This document shows positions 53,889 through 64,000 of a DNA stretch of 64,000 nucleotides, piece by piece. Under the pieces are notes generated by a model. The model was not told the origin of the DNA. It saw nothing but the letters and a program-made list of their open reading frames with translations, and made no database searches. The first letter of the stretch is position 1. Each line of letters opens with the position of its first letter. Position numbers and translations under genes: made by a program. The stretch is from Bradyrhizobium murdochi (GTDB taxonomy: Bacteria; Pseudomonadota; Alphaproteobacteria; Rhizobiales; Xanthobacteraceae). The stretch lies in contig NZ_AXAU01000014.1 of assembly GCF_000472965.1 (NCBI RefSeq), positions 68,314 to 132,313 of the forward strand. The letters run 5' to 3'.

Positions 53889-54821
53889 CTAGTTTTCCGG
53901 AGGTGGCACCGCGCCGGTGCGGCTCGTGATCAGGCCGTAATGCTCAACGCGACGGTGGAGCGCGAAATTGAAGATCGTGTTCTTGCCGAAGATCGTGGCG
54001 TCGAGATCGCAGGGATGAACCAGCAGTTCGTCCTCCTCGGTCTTGGCCTCGACGACAATCTCGCCGTCCGGATCCACGATCAGGCTACCGCCGATCAAGG
54101 GGTGGCCATCCTCGACGCCGGCCTTGGCAACACATACGATCCAGGTCGAGTTCTGGTAAGCGCCGGCTTGCGCGGAGAGCCGGTTGTGGAACAGCCGCTT
54201 CTCGGGCCCCTCCTCGGGCTTCTCGGCATTAACCGAAGGCGTGTTGTAGCCGATCAACACCATCTCGACGCCTTGCAGGCCCATCACGCGATAGGTCTCC
54301 GGCCAGCGCCGATCGTTGCAGACGGCCATGCCGAGGATACCGCCGAGGGCGCGCCAGACGTTGAAACCGAGATCGCCTGGCTCGAAGTAGCGCTTCTCCA
54401 GATGCTGGAACGCGCGTTTCGTATCGAACTCCGCATGGCCGGGCAGATGAACCTTGCGGTACTTGCCGACAATTTTTCCGGACTTGTCGGTGAGGATAGA
54501 GGTGTTGAAATGATGCCCATCCGGCGTCAGTTCGGCATAGCCAAAATTCATTGCAATCTGGTGATGGGCGGCCCGCTCAAACAAAGGCCTCGTCGCAGCA
54601 TTCGGCATCTCGCGTTCGAACCACGTGTCGACCTCCGCTTGATCTTGCATGTACCAGCGAGGAAAGAACGTGGTGAGGGCGAGCTCCGGATAGACAATCA
54701 GATCAGCGCCCTTCGCCTTGGCTTCATCCATCAGCGCGATCATGCGCTTGACGACGGCTTCGCGGCTGTCAGCTTTCTGGATCGGCCCCAACTGGGCGGC
54801 AGCAACATTGATGACGCGCAT
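53889..54821 (-). CDS. N-carbamoyl-D-amino acid amidohydrolase-like nitrilase
   Basis: A 310-residue carbon-nitrogen hydrolase. The catalytic triad is Glu46 (YPELALTTFF), Lys123 (YRKVHLPG) and Cys168 (VCNDRRWPE). The motif around the cysteine and the GYNTPSVN stretch are those of D-carbamoylase, which removes the carbamoyl group from N-carbamoyl-D-amino acids made by hydantoinase. ATG 54821 is chosen because it opens the conserved core (MRVINVAAAQ); a start 24 bases upstream is possible. With the hydantoinase and racemase it forms a complete hydantoin-to-D-amino-acid path. Confidence 0.9.
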   Translation of the reverse strand: MRVINVAAAQLGPIQKADSREAVVKRMIALMDEAKAKGADLIVYPELALTTFFPRWYMQDQAEVDTWFEREMPNAATRPLFERAAHHQIAMNFGYAELTPDGHHFNTSILTDKSGKIVGKYRKVHLPGHAEFDTKRAFQHLEKRYFEPGDLGFNVWRALGGILGMAVCNDRRWPETYRVMGLQGVEMVLIGYNTPSVNAEKPEEGPEKRLFHNRLSAQAGAYQNSTWIVCVAKAGVEDGHPLIGGSLIVDPDGEIVVEAKTEEDELLVHPCDLDATIFGKNTIFNFALHRRVEHYGLITSRTGAVPPPEN

Positions 54822-54974
54822 GGATAACTTTCTGGATGCTTCCATTTAAGGCGGTGCTTGCATGAAGATGAAGCAGTCTGTGGAGATCGGAGTCCTATTC
54901 GGCTCAATCGAAGCCAGCAGTTAAAATTTTGGTCCACTCGAAGTCAATTCCAGAGACAGTCCGCGTGACGCACA

Positions 54975-56947
<1,973 letters not shown>

Positions 56948-56997
56948 CAGATCAGAACCCCATCGGAAAATCGGTACGCACTTTTCCGGATCATTCT

Positions 56998-57921
56998 CTA
57001 GAGGCTTTTTGCCATTCGCGGATCGAGCGCATCACGCAGGCCGTCGCCAAGCAGGTTGACGGCGAGCACGGTGACGGACAGAAACGCGGCGGGAAAGAAT
57101 ACGATGTAGGGCTTGACCTGCCACAGCGCCCTGCCCTCGGCCATGATGTTGCCCCAGGACGGAATGGTGGGAGGCGTGCCGGCGCCGATGAAAGAAAGGA
57201 TCGATTCCACGATCATGGCGCTCGCGCAGATATAGGTTGCCTGGACCAGCATCGGCGCCAGCGTGTTGGGCAGGATGTGGCGCAGGATGATCATCGGCGT
57301 TCGCGTGCCGGAGGCTGTGGCAGCGTCCACATAGGGCTGCTCGCGCAGCGACAGCACGACGCTGCGCACCAGCCGCGAGACGCGCGGGACCTCGGCAATC
57401 GTGATGGCCAGGATGACGTTGCCGACGCTCGCGCGTGTCAGCGCCATCAATGCGACGGCGAGCAGGATCGGCGGTATCGACATCAACCCGTCCATGAACC
57501 GCATCAGGATGCTGTCCGCCCATCGCACGAAACCCGAGACGAGGCCAATGGCGAGACCGGCGAGCGAGGACAGTACGGCTACCGACAAGCCTACGGTTAG
57601 CGAGACCCGTGCCCCGTAAAGCACGCGTGAATAGATGTCGCGACCCAGCGCGTCGGTGCCGAACCAAAAATCCGCAGAAGGCAATCGTGTACGCCTGGCG
57701 GGCGCGAGCGCGGTCGGGTCGACGGTCCCGAGCCAGGGCGCGAAGATCCCGACGAATACGAGGCAGAGCAGCAAGGCGCCGCCGATCGCAACCGTTGGAT
57801 GATTGCGCAGGAAGCCGAACACGCCGCGCCGGATGGCCACCGGCAGCAGCAGGTCTTGCATTTGCGGCGCAATGACGAGGCCCGGCGGCACCGGTGCCGT
57901 GCTGGTGGTGGAGATGCTCAA
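56998..57921 (-). CDS. Dipeptide/oligopeptide-type ABC permease (DppC-like), set B
   Basis: A 307-residue permease. I assign a TTG start at 57921 that overlaps the DppB-like stop as TTGA; the longer frame upstream is antisense to that gene and is discarded. Landmarks are FGTDALGRDIYSRVLYGARV, the EAA loop DAATASGTRTPMIILRHILP, and the ending LLGDGLRDALDPRMAKSL. Confidence 0.92.
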   Translation of the reverse strand: MSISTTSTAPVPPGLVIAPQMQDLLLPVAIRRGVFGFLRNHPTVAIGGALLLCLVFVGIFAPWLGTVDPTALAPARRTRLPSADFWFGTDALGRDIYSRVLYGARVSLTVGLSVAVLSSLAGLAIGLVSGFVRWADSILMRFMDGLMSIPPILLAVALMALTRASVGNVILAITIAEVPRVSRLVRSVVLSLREQPYVDAATASGTRTPMIILRHILPNTLAPMLVQATYICASAMIVESILSFIGAGTPPTIPSWGNIMAEGRALWQVKPYIVFFPAAFLSVTVLAVNLLGDGLRDALDPRMAKSL

Positions 57922-58859
57922 TAGCGGATCCTCGGATCGACCAAGGTGTAAGTGACGTCGACCATCAGGTTGACGAGCACATAGAGGAAGCTGAACAGCA
58001 GCACGATGCCCTGGATGACCGGATAGTCGCGGCGCAGGATCGCGTCGATCGTCAGCCGGCCAAGGCCGGGAATAGCAAACACGCTTTCGGTCACCACGGC
58101 GCCACCGATCAGTAGCGCAATGCCGATACCGATCACCGTCACGATTGGAACGGCCGCGTTTTTCAGCGCGTGAACGAACAGGATGTTGCGCTGCCCGAGG
58201 CCTTTGGCGCGGGCGGTGCGAACATAATCCTGCTGCAGCACTTCGAGCATGGAGGCGCGGGTAATACGCGCGATCAGCGCGATGTAGACGGAGCCGAGGG
58301 CCAGGGCGGGAAGAATGAGGTTCTGCAGCCATGGCCAAAGGCCCGCCGCCAACGGCGTGTAGCCCTGCACGGGGAGCCAATCGAAGTGCAGCGCGAACAC
58401 ATAGGCAAGGACGTACCCGACGACAAAGACGGGAAGCGAGAAGGCGAACACGGCGAACGCCATGATGGTGCGGTCCACCCAACTTCCTGCTTTCCACGCC
58501 GCCACCACGCCGAGCGGCACCGCGACAAGGATGGTCAGGACGAGCGTAATCGCCATCAGCGAGAAGGTCGGCTCGATGCGCTGCGCGATCATCGAGGCGA
58601 CCGGCAGGTTGGTGAAGATCGAGGTGCCGAGATCGCCATGCAGGATATGCCAGAGCCAGGTCCCGAACTGGACCAGAAACGGCCGGTCGAGGCCGAGGCT
58701 CTGGCGAATGCGTTCAACGTCGGCAGGGCTCGCTTGGTCGCCTGCGATCACCGCGGCAGGATCGCCCGGCGCGATGTAGAGCAGGCTGAAGACGAACAGC
58801 GCGACGATCCCCATCACGGGCAACGTCGAGAGAACACGCCGAAGGATATACGAGACCAT
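57918..58859 (-). CDS. Dipeptide/oligopeptide-type ABC permease (DppB-like), set B
   Basis: A 313-residue permease with the N-terminal APGDPAAVIAGDQAS segment, the EAA loop RTARAKGLGQRNILFVHALK and the ending VDVTYTLVDPRIRY. It follows the set B binding protein by 17 bases. Confidence 0.94.
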   Translation of the reverse strand: MVSYILRRVLSTLPVMGIVALFVFSLLYIAPGDPAAVIAGDQASPADVERIRQSLGLDRPFLVQFGTWLWHILHGDLGTSIFTNLPVASMIAQRIEPTFSLMAITLVLTILVAVPLGVVAAWKAGSWVDRTIMAFAVFAFSLPVFVVGYVLAYVFALHFDWLPVQGYTPLAAGLWPWLQNLILPALALGSVYIALIARITRASMLEVLQQDYVRTARAKGLGQRNILFVHALKNAAVPIVTVIGIGIALLIGGAVVTESVFAIPGLGRLTIDAILRRDYPVIQGIVLLFSFLYVLVNLMVDVTYTLVDPRIRY

Positions 58860-58876
58860 GTGGGATCACCGCGCCG

Positions 58877-60481
58877 TCATGCCGTCTTCGACACGCCCCA
58901 GAAGAAGGGTAGCGGCCCCTTGGCGATACCGGAGACGCTCTTGCGCCACGCCGTGTAGCTAAGGAAGAAGCCGGTCGGCGCATAAACCACGTCCTCGAGT
59001 GCCGCCTTGTTGAGGCGCTTGACCGCGGTCTTCTCCTCATCGAGATTCTTGGCGTCGAACCATGCCAAAACTTCCTTTTCCACGGTCGCGCTTGTGGGCC
59101 AGCCAAACCATGCCTTGTCGCCATTGGCGCGAATGGCGTTGTAGGCGGCGGGATTGATGCAATCCGCGCCGGCATGCCAGGTGTGAAACATCCCCCAGCC
59201 GCCCTGGCCCGGCGGCGTTTTCTGGGCGCGGCGGGAGCCGACCGTGCCCCAATCGGTCGCAACGAAGTCGACGTTCATGCCGATTTGCTTCAACAGATCC
59301 GCAGTGACATCGCCCTGCGCCTTAGTGATCGGCTGATCCTGCGCCACGACGCACGTGACCGGCTGGCCTGAATATCCGCTCTCGGCGAGCAGCTTCTTTG
59401 CCATTGCGAGATCACGCTTGCCTTTCAAGATCTCGCCGCCCTCTTCCGTGTAGAGCGGTGTATCCGGCGTGAAGAATCCCGGCAGCGGCTTCCAGAGCGC
59501 GGTATCGTCGCCGACCAGCGCGCGCATGTAGTCTTCCTGGCTCAGCGCCGTGAGCACGGCACGGCGTACCTTCAGATCGCTGAAGGGTGGATGCAGGTGG
59601 TTCATCCTGAATGAACCGACATTGCCGAGGGGATCGGCGATGTCGACGTTGATGTTGCTGTTCTTCTTGAGCGACGGTACGAGATCGGTGATGGGGCTCT
59701 CCCACCAATCGACCTCGCCGTTCTGCAGTGCTGCCGCTGCCGTCGCAGGGTCCGGGATCACCACCCATTCGATGCGATCAACCAGCATCTGCTTGCCGCC
59801 CGCGAGCCAGGACGCCTTCTCCTGCCGCGGCGTGTAATCGGCGAACTTCTCGAACACCGCCTTGGCGCCGGGCACCCATTCGCCCTTTGCGAACTTCATC
59901 GGGCCCGAGCCGATATATTCGGGGATCTGCTTGAACGGATCGGTCTGCGCGATGCGCTCCGGCATGATGAAGGCGCACGGTGTGCTGTTCTTGCCCAACG
60001 CCAGCAGCATCTTCGGATAAGGCACCTTCAGCGCCCATTTGAAGGTCCTGTCATCGACAGCGGTCAGCTCGTTCTGGATCGCCTTGATCATCAAGCCCAT
60101 GGGATCGCGCGCCGACCAGCGCATCAGGCTCGCCACCACATCCTTGCTGAGCACCGGCTCGCCGTCATGAAACTTCAGACCCGGCCGTAGCCGAAAGGTC
60201 CAGACCAGACCGTCATCGGACACCTCCTCGGACTCGACCATTTGGCGCTGCGGCTGCAGCGTGGCGTCGAGGCCGTAAAGCGTGTCCCACACCAGCGCAG
60301 CGGCGTTACGCACGACATACTGGGTCCCCCAGATGGGATCGAAATTCGCGAGATTGGCCTGCGGCACAAAGCGCAGGGTGCGCGCGGCAGCGCCTTGGGA
60401 AAGAGCTGGCATCGAAAGGCCGCTCGCCACCGACAGGCTGCCCATCCCGGCCAATCCTTTCAACACAGTCCTGCGATCCAT
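58877..60481 (-). CDS. ABC transporter substrate-binding protein, family 5, set B
   Basis: A 534-residue binding protein. ATG 60481 is preferred (GGGAGA about 5 bases upstream). The N-terminus MDRRTVLKGLAGMGSLSVAS has a twin-arginine-like pair followed by a hydrophobic stretch and an ALSQGAAA cleavage region, suggesting Tat export, although the motif is not a perfect SRRxFLK. Family marks are VWTFRLRPGLKFHDGEPVL and DLKVRRAVLTALSQEDYM. It heads transporter set B. It is paralogous to the partial binding protein at 63291-64000. Confidence 0.88.
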   Translation of the reverse strand: MDRRTVLKGLAGMGSLSVASGLSMPALSQGAAARTLRFVPQANLANFDPIWGTQYVVRNAAALVWDTLYGLDATLQPQRQMVESEEVSDDGLVWTFRLRPGLKFHDGEPVLSKDVVASLMRWSARDPMGLMIKAIQNELTAVDDRTFKWALKVPYPKMLLALGKNSTPCAFIMPERIAQTDPFKQIPEYIGSGPMKFAKGEWVPGAKAVFEKFADYTPRQEKASWLAGGKQMLVDRIEWVVIPDPATAAAALQNGEVDWWESPITDLVPSLKKNSNINVDIADPLGNVGSFRMNHLHPPFSDLKVRRAVLTALSQEDYMRALVGDDTALWKPLPGFFTPDTPLYTEEGGEILKGKRDLAMAKKLLAESGYSGQPVTCVVAQDQPITKAQGDVTADLLKQIGMNVDFVATDWGTVGSRRAQKTPPGQGGWGMFHTWHAGADCINPAAYNAIRANGDKAWFGWPTSATVEKEVLAWFDAKNLDEEKTAVKRLNKAALEDVVYAPTGFFLSYTAWRKSVSGIAKGPLPFFWGVSKTA

Positions 60482-60715
60482 GGAGTTCTCCCAGTCTTGA
60501 GTTGTCATGGCAGTTCCGGCCAATTCATTGGCCGGAGGTTCGACGCCACATGAGGTGAAGCGGGCCAGCCAAACCGATGCCAATCAGTCTCCTTTTGCTT
60601 GCAAGCGGTATGCCAGCACGGCCCGCTCGCTCTCCTGCCAGTTTCCGGCTGCTCACACGGGAAGCACTTTCGAGCGATCACATTTTCGCGCGGTCACATG
60701 CATTTGCGCTTCTGC

Positions 60716-61885
60716 CTAACCTGCGAGCCGTTCGAACTTCGACGATTGCTTCGGATGCCACCAATGGCCAGCAATGACGACGCCCTCAGACACAATCTTG
60801 CGATCCCCGATCAGATGCTCGCCGACGACGTCGACATAGTCGAACTGGCCTTGCTGGACCGAGATGAGGGTGGCGTCTCCCGCACTTCCCGGCTTGAGGC
60901 TGCCTAATTCGGGGCGCCGCAGCGCCATCGCCGCATTGACCGTCGAAGCTGCGACCACATCCGGGAGCGCCATGCCCATGCACAGAAACTTGGACATGGT
61001 CGTCACCTGATCAAAGGCCGGCCCGTCAATGCATAGGGCATGGACATCAGAGGAAATGGTGTCGGGATAGAAGCCGTTGGCAAGCATTGCGCGTGCGGTC
61101 TTGAAGGCGAATGAGCCCTTGCCGTGGCCGATGTCGAACAACACGCCACGTTCGCGCGCTTCCAGTACCACCCTCTTCACCGTGCCCTGGGCGGTGGCGG
61201 GCGTATTGGGAAACGGCCGGAATGCATGGGTGAGTACGTCACCCGGACGCAGGCGGGCGAGCACCTCCTCGTAGCTCGGTGGTGGGTGGTCAATATGCGC
61301 CATCAGCGGCATACCAACTTCCTCAGCGACCTCGAGCGCGATGTCGAGCGGCACGATCCCCGAGGTTCCCGAGGCGTGGAGCCCTACCCGCACCTTGATG
61401 CCGACGATGAGGTCGCGGTTGGCCCCTGCAACCGCGACCGCGTCAATCGGGTTCATCAACCGCATCTCCTCACTCTCGCCGACCATGACCCGACGCGAGA
61501 AGCCGTAGATGCCAGCGTGGGAGACGTGCAGATAGGCGAGAATGCGGACCTGGCTCGGCTCGATGACGTGCTTGCGGAAGCCCGCGAAATTGCCCGGGCC
61601 GGCGCTGCCGGTATCAACAGCCGTGGTGACGCCGGAGGTGCGGCAGAACTCCTCGGCATCGATGCCGAGCGAAGTGCCGCCCCAATAGACGTGGGTGTGC
61701 AGATCGATCAAACCAGGGGTGACGATGTAACCTGACACGTCGCGGACGTCGGTTCCGGGATCGGCCTTGAGATCGCTTCCGATCATGACCACTTTGCCGC
61801 CGGCGAAGGCGACATCCGTCACGGCGTCGAGCTTCTGGGAGGGGTCGATCACTCGGCCGCCGCGCAGGATCAAATCGAAAGGCAC
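60716..61885 (-). CDS. Metal-dependent amidohydrolase/deacetylase, paralogue of 40308-41585
   Basis: A 389-residue amidohydrolase. A GTG start at 61885 with AGGAG 6 bases upstream opens FDLILRGGRVIDPSQKLDAV. Metal ligands are HxH in PGLIDLHTHVYWG, the lysine in LIVGIKVRVG, histidines in LMAHIDHPPPS and LTHAFRPFP, and Asp in ISSDVHAL. The organisation and sequence match the family of the enzyme at 40308, so two related hydrolases serve this island. It ends 234 bases before the set B binding protein starts and lies 35 bases after the amidohydrolase at 61921. Confidence 0.85.
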   Translation of the reverse strand: MPFDLILRGGRVIDPSQKLDAVTDVAFAGGKVVMIGSDLKADPGTDVRDVSGYIVTPGLIDLHTHVYWGGTSLGIDAEEFCRTSGVTTAVDTGSAGPGNFAGFRKHVIEPSQVRILAYLHVSHAGIYGFSRRVMVGESEEMRLMNPIDAVAVAGANRDLIVGIKVRVGLHASGTSGIVPLDIALEVAEEVGMPLMAHIDHPPPSYEEVLARLRPGDVLTHAFRPFPNTPATAQGTVKRVVLEARERGVLFDIGHGKGSFAFKTARAMLANGFYPDTISSDVHALCIDGPAFDQVTTMSKFLCMGMALPDVVAASTVNAAMALRRPELGSLKPGSAGDATLISVQQGQFDYVDVVGEHLIGDRKIVSEGVVIAGHWWHPKQSSKFERLAG

Positions 61886-61920
61886 TGCAATCTCCTGATA
61901 GTGCGTGTGTCGACCAGCGG

Positions 61921-63294
61921 TCACCCATTGAAGGCCGCCTGAGCTTCCGGCAAATCCCAGATTTTGCCGATTGCCGCGTTCGCGGCCGATATCATCGCGG
62001 TCTCGTCGCCGTGAAGGTACTGGCCCGCATCGATCAGCACACGGCCGTCAACGATGACTAGATCGATGTTGGCGCGGTTTCCGAGCGCAACGAGCCCGCG
62101 GCGCGCATCGAACAGCGGCTGCAGATGGGGATGGGTCAGGTCGACGACGGTGAGGTCGGCGGTAGCGCCCGGTGCGATCGTCCCGAGGTCCGGCCGCTTG
62201 ATGACCGCCGCCGCCGTTGCCGTGACCGACTCGATCAGCTCCGGTGCGTTGGCTACATCAGCGCGAGCGGACGCAATCTTCGAGATCATCGACGCCGCGT
62301 TGAGTTCGCCGAGCAGGTCCATGTTGTAGCCATCGGTTCCGACTACCGTCCGCACGCCGTGCCCCGCGAACCGGCCGAACGCCGCGGTAACGCCTGAGCG
62401 CGCAAACACGCGCGGGCAGTTCAGCACCGTGGCGCCCCTCGCCGCCATCAGCTTCAAATCACTATCGGTGCTCGCGATGCAGTGCGCGGCCATAAGATCA
62501 GGCGCCAGAAGACCCAGCCAGTCCAGAAATTCGGCCGGCGTGCGACCGCCGTGACGGCCTGCGATCGTCGCGACTTCGGCCTGGCTTTGCGCGAGGTGGG
62601 TGGTGATGGGAACGCCGAGTTCGCGCGCGCGGGCGGCACACGCCCGCAACAGATCCGGACCGCAGGTGTCGGTCGCATGTGGGCTCATCGCAAGGCCGAT
62701 CCGGCCGTCGCCGCGTCCGTTCCAGCGCTGATATAGCACGTTCCACGTGTCCATATCGGCCTGGCCATCGTCGCCCGCGTAACGCACCACGCCGTCCGGT
62801 CCCGCCTTGGCATCCGAGGTCGAAAACAAATACGGCGCACCATAGAAGCGGATTCCCATCTCCTCGGCGGCGTCGAACATCTCCGGGATGGTGTTGCGAA
62901 ACGGCTCCATCACCGTGGTGGCGCCGCCTTTCAGCAATTGCAGAATGCCGAGCCGCGCGATGGCAAGCCGCTCCGACGGCGACAACAGGTCGGCGCCGCG
63001 CTTGGTCAGCGGCAGCAGCACCGTATAGACGATGCTCTGGTTGTTCCGGCGACCATTGCCGTCCTCCGTATGCGTCCGCGCGACGGCTTCGCTGAAGCAG
63101 TGGTTGTGCAGGTTCAGAAGTCCGGGCAGCACGAAACGGCCCGGTCTGTCGAAGACTTCGGTGGCGGACGGACGGTCGCGCGTGACGGCGGCTATCTGCC
63201 TGCCCTCCAGCAACACCCAATGATCGCGCAGCACCTCCTGCGCGCCGTCCCTGCGCGACAACACATAGCTGCCAAAGATCGCGATCGTGCTCAT
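61921..63294 (-). CDS. Amidohydrolase, TRZ/ATZ (chlorohydrolase/deaminase-like) family
   Basis: A 457-residue amidohydrolase of the type including atrazine chlorohydrolase, guanine deaminase and SsnA. It has LPGLLNLHNHCFSEAVART (HxH), the histidine in TTHLAQSQAEV, LMAAHCIASTDSDLKL and Asp in VVGTDGYNMDLLG. The ATG at 63294 overlaps the stop of the upstream binding protein (ATGA), so it belongs to the third transporter operon; the longer frame upstream is antisense to that gene. Deamination or dechlorination of an N-heterocycle is the family norm; the substrate is unknown. Confidence 0.85.
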   Translation of the reverse strand: MSTIAIFGSYVLSRRDGAQEVLRDHWVLLEGRQIAAVTRDRPSATEVFDRPGRFVLPGLLNLHNHCFSEAVARTHTEDGNGRRNNQSIVYTVLLPLTKRGADLLSPSERLAIARLGILQLLKGGATTVMEPFRNTIPEMFDAAEEMGIRFYGAPYLFSTSDAKAGPDGVVRYAGDDGQADMDTWNVLYQRWNGRGDGRIGLAMSPHATDTCGPDLLRACAARARELGVPITTHLAQSQAEVATIAGRHGGRTPAEFLDWLGLLAPDLMAAHCIASTDSDLKLMAARGATVLNCPRVFARSGVTAAFGRFAGHGVRTVVGTDGYNMDLLGELNAASMISKIASARADVANAPELIESVTATAAAVIKRPDLGTIAPGATADLTVVDLTHPHLQPLFDARRGLVALGNRANIDLVIVDGRVLIDAGQYLHGDETAMISAANAAIGKIWDLPEAQAAFNG

Positions 63295-64000
63295 GCCGGT
63301 TTCACGTTCCAGAACACAGCCGTACCGTCGAGGATGCCCGTGATGTTCGAACGGTACGCGGTCGGTTGTTTGTACTGACCGATCGGGAAGTAAGGAATTT
63401 CCTCGAACGATAACACCTGGATATCGCGGCAGATCCGCTGCTGCTCGGCAAGGTTGGCGGCGGCGAGCCACTGGCTGCGCAGCGCTCCCATCTTCTCGCT
63501 CTTGTACCAGCCGGCCGTTTTGCTGTCGCCGCGCAGGTTCGAATTGGCGGCCGGGTTCAGCCAATCGATGCCTTGCCAGTTGCCAACGCCGGCGCTCCAG
63601 CCGCCCTGGGCGACGGAATCTTTTTTCAACTGCCGCTGCAACACCACACCGAAATCCAGTCCGGCATATTCGACGTTCATGCCGGCCTGCTGCAGCATGT
63701 CGGCGGCGATGTCGCCTAGCGGCTTTTGTGCAACCGAGTTGGTGGGGACGAGCAGCACCACCTTCTCGCCATTATAGCCGGCGGCTTTCAAATCGGCCTT
63801 GACCTTCGCCATGTCGCGCGGTCCGCGGAACACATTGAGGCCGACATCGCTCGCCATCGGCGTGCCGGGCGCAAAGAAGCCGATCGGCGAGGACTGATAG
63901 GCGGCATCGTCGCCCGCGACCGCCGTCATAAAGGCGGACTGGTCGATCGCGCCTAACAGCGCCCGGCGAATGGCCGGATTGTCGAACGGCGGCTGCAGAT
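63291..64000 (-). CDS. ABC transporter substrate-binding protein, family 5, 5' end beyond the window
   Basis: C-terminal part of a family 5 binding protein; about 236 codons are present and the N-terminus with signal peptide lies beyond 64000. It reads LQPPFDNPAIRRALLGAIDQ near the edge and includes WSAGVGNWQGIDWLNPAANS. It is paralogous to the set B binding protein at 58877. The stop overlaps the start of the TRZ/ATZ amidohydrolase. Its permeases are presumably outside the window. Confidence 0.85.
   Translation of the reverse strand, partial: LQPPFDNPAIRRALLGAIDQSAFMTAVAGDDAAYQSSPIGFFAPGTPMASDVGLNVFRGPRDMAKVKADLKAAGYNGEKVVLLVPTNSVAQKPLGDIAADMLQQAGMNVEYAGLDFGVVLQRQLKKDSVAQGGWSAGVGNWQGIDWLNPAANSNLRGDSKTAGWYKSEKMGALRSQWLAAANLAEQQRICRDIQVLSFEEIPYFPIGQYKQPTAYRSNITGILDGTAVFWNVKPA

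Overview
The window is high-GC alphaproteobacterial DNA. Gene content and protein style fit the Bradyrhizobium/Rhodopseudomonas/Afipia group best: a P. denitrificans-type aerobic cobalamin cluster, paired LigD-like ligase remnants, a small DUF3606-like protein, and many liv and dpp ABC systems. That assignment is inference from reading the proteins, not from a search. I saw no tRNA, rRNA, CRISPR array or intact insertion sequence.

Region 1 (1-12.1 kb) is an almost unbroken late adenosylcobalamin pathway. On the minus strand a cobalamin riboswitch precedes a 2Fe-2S DUF1636-type protein, cobW, cobN and cobG (cut by the window edge), each overlapping the next by ATGA. Divergent from it are cobO and cobQ. 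They converge on cobC-cobD, which in turn diverge from cobP-cobS-bluB. Together these provide cobalt insertion, adenosylation, amidation, aminopropanol arm attachment, nucleotide loop assembly and lower-ligand (DMB) synthesis.

Region 2 (12.1-17.3 kb) is a graveyard of DNA-repair genes: a truncated, frameshifted UvrD-type helicase, two LigD-like ATP-dependent ligases with two frameshifts each, and a NUDIX hydrolase missing its first half. Small intact genes and a YfcE-like phosphoesterase are interspersed.

Region 3 (17.3-30.8 kb) is mixed. It holds a membrane protein with a divergent TetR, a TetR plus RND multidrug efflux pair, an NmrA-like oxidoreductase lying between two copies of a LysR autoregulatory palindrome (one followed by a destroyed lysR start), an orphan OmpR-type regulator with a shortened winged helix, two more decayed genes (a lipoprotein and an aminotransferase tail), and an alpha/beta hydrolase.

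Region 4 (30.8-42.2 kb) is a long minus-strand run, possibly one operon. Its genes are a metal-dependent amidohydrolase, a molybdenum hydroxylase (large subunit, FAD subunit, and a 2Fe-2S subunit fused to a CoxG-like domain), a complete branched-chain-type ABC importer (livK-H-M-G-F) and a Rieske protein. A perfect 9-4-9 palindrome lies between the amidohydrolase and a divergent MarR regulator.

Region 5 (42.4-64 kb) is a catabolic island dominated by cyclic-amide chemistry. It contains two complete dipeptide/oligopeptide-type ABC importers and the start of a third, a hydantoinase, a hydantoin-type racemase, a D-carbamoylase-like nitrilase, two further amidohydrolases, a flavin monooxygenase, a flavin reductase, a short-chain dehydrogenase and an NAD-dependent epimerase. 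The likely theme is uptake of a cyclic amide, ureide or amino-acid-like compound, oxidative trimming, ring opening, and release of an amino acid. The real substrate cannot be read from sequence.
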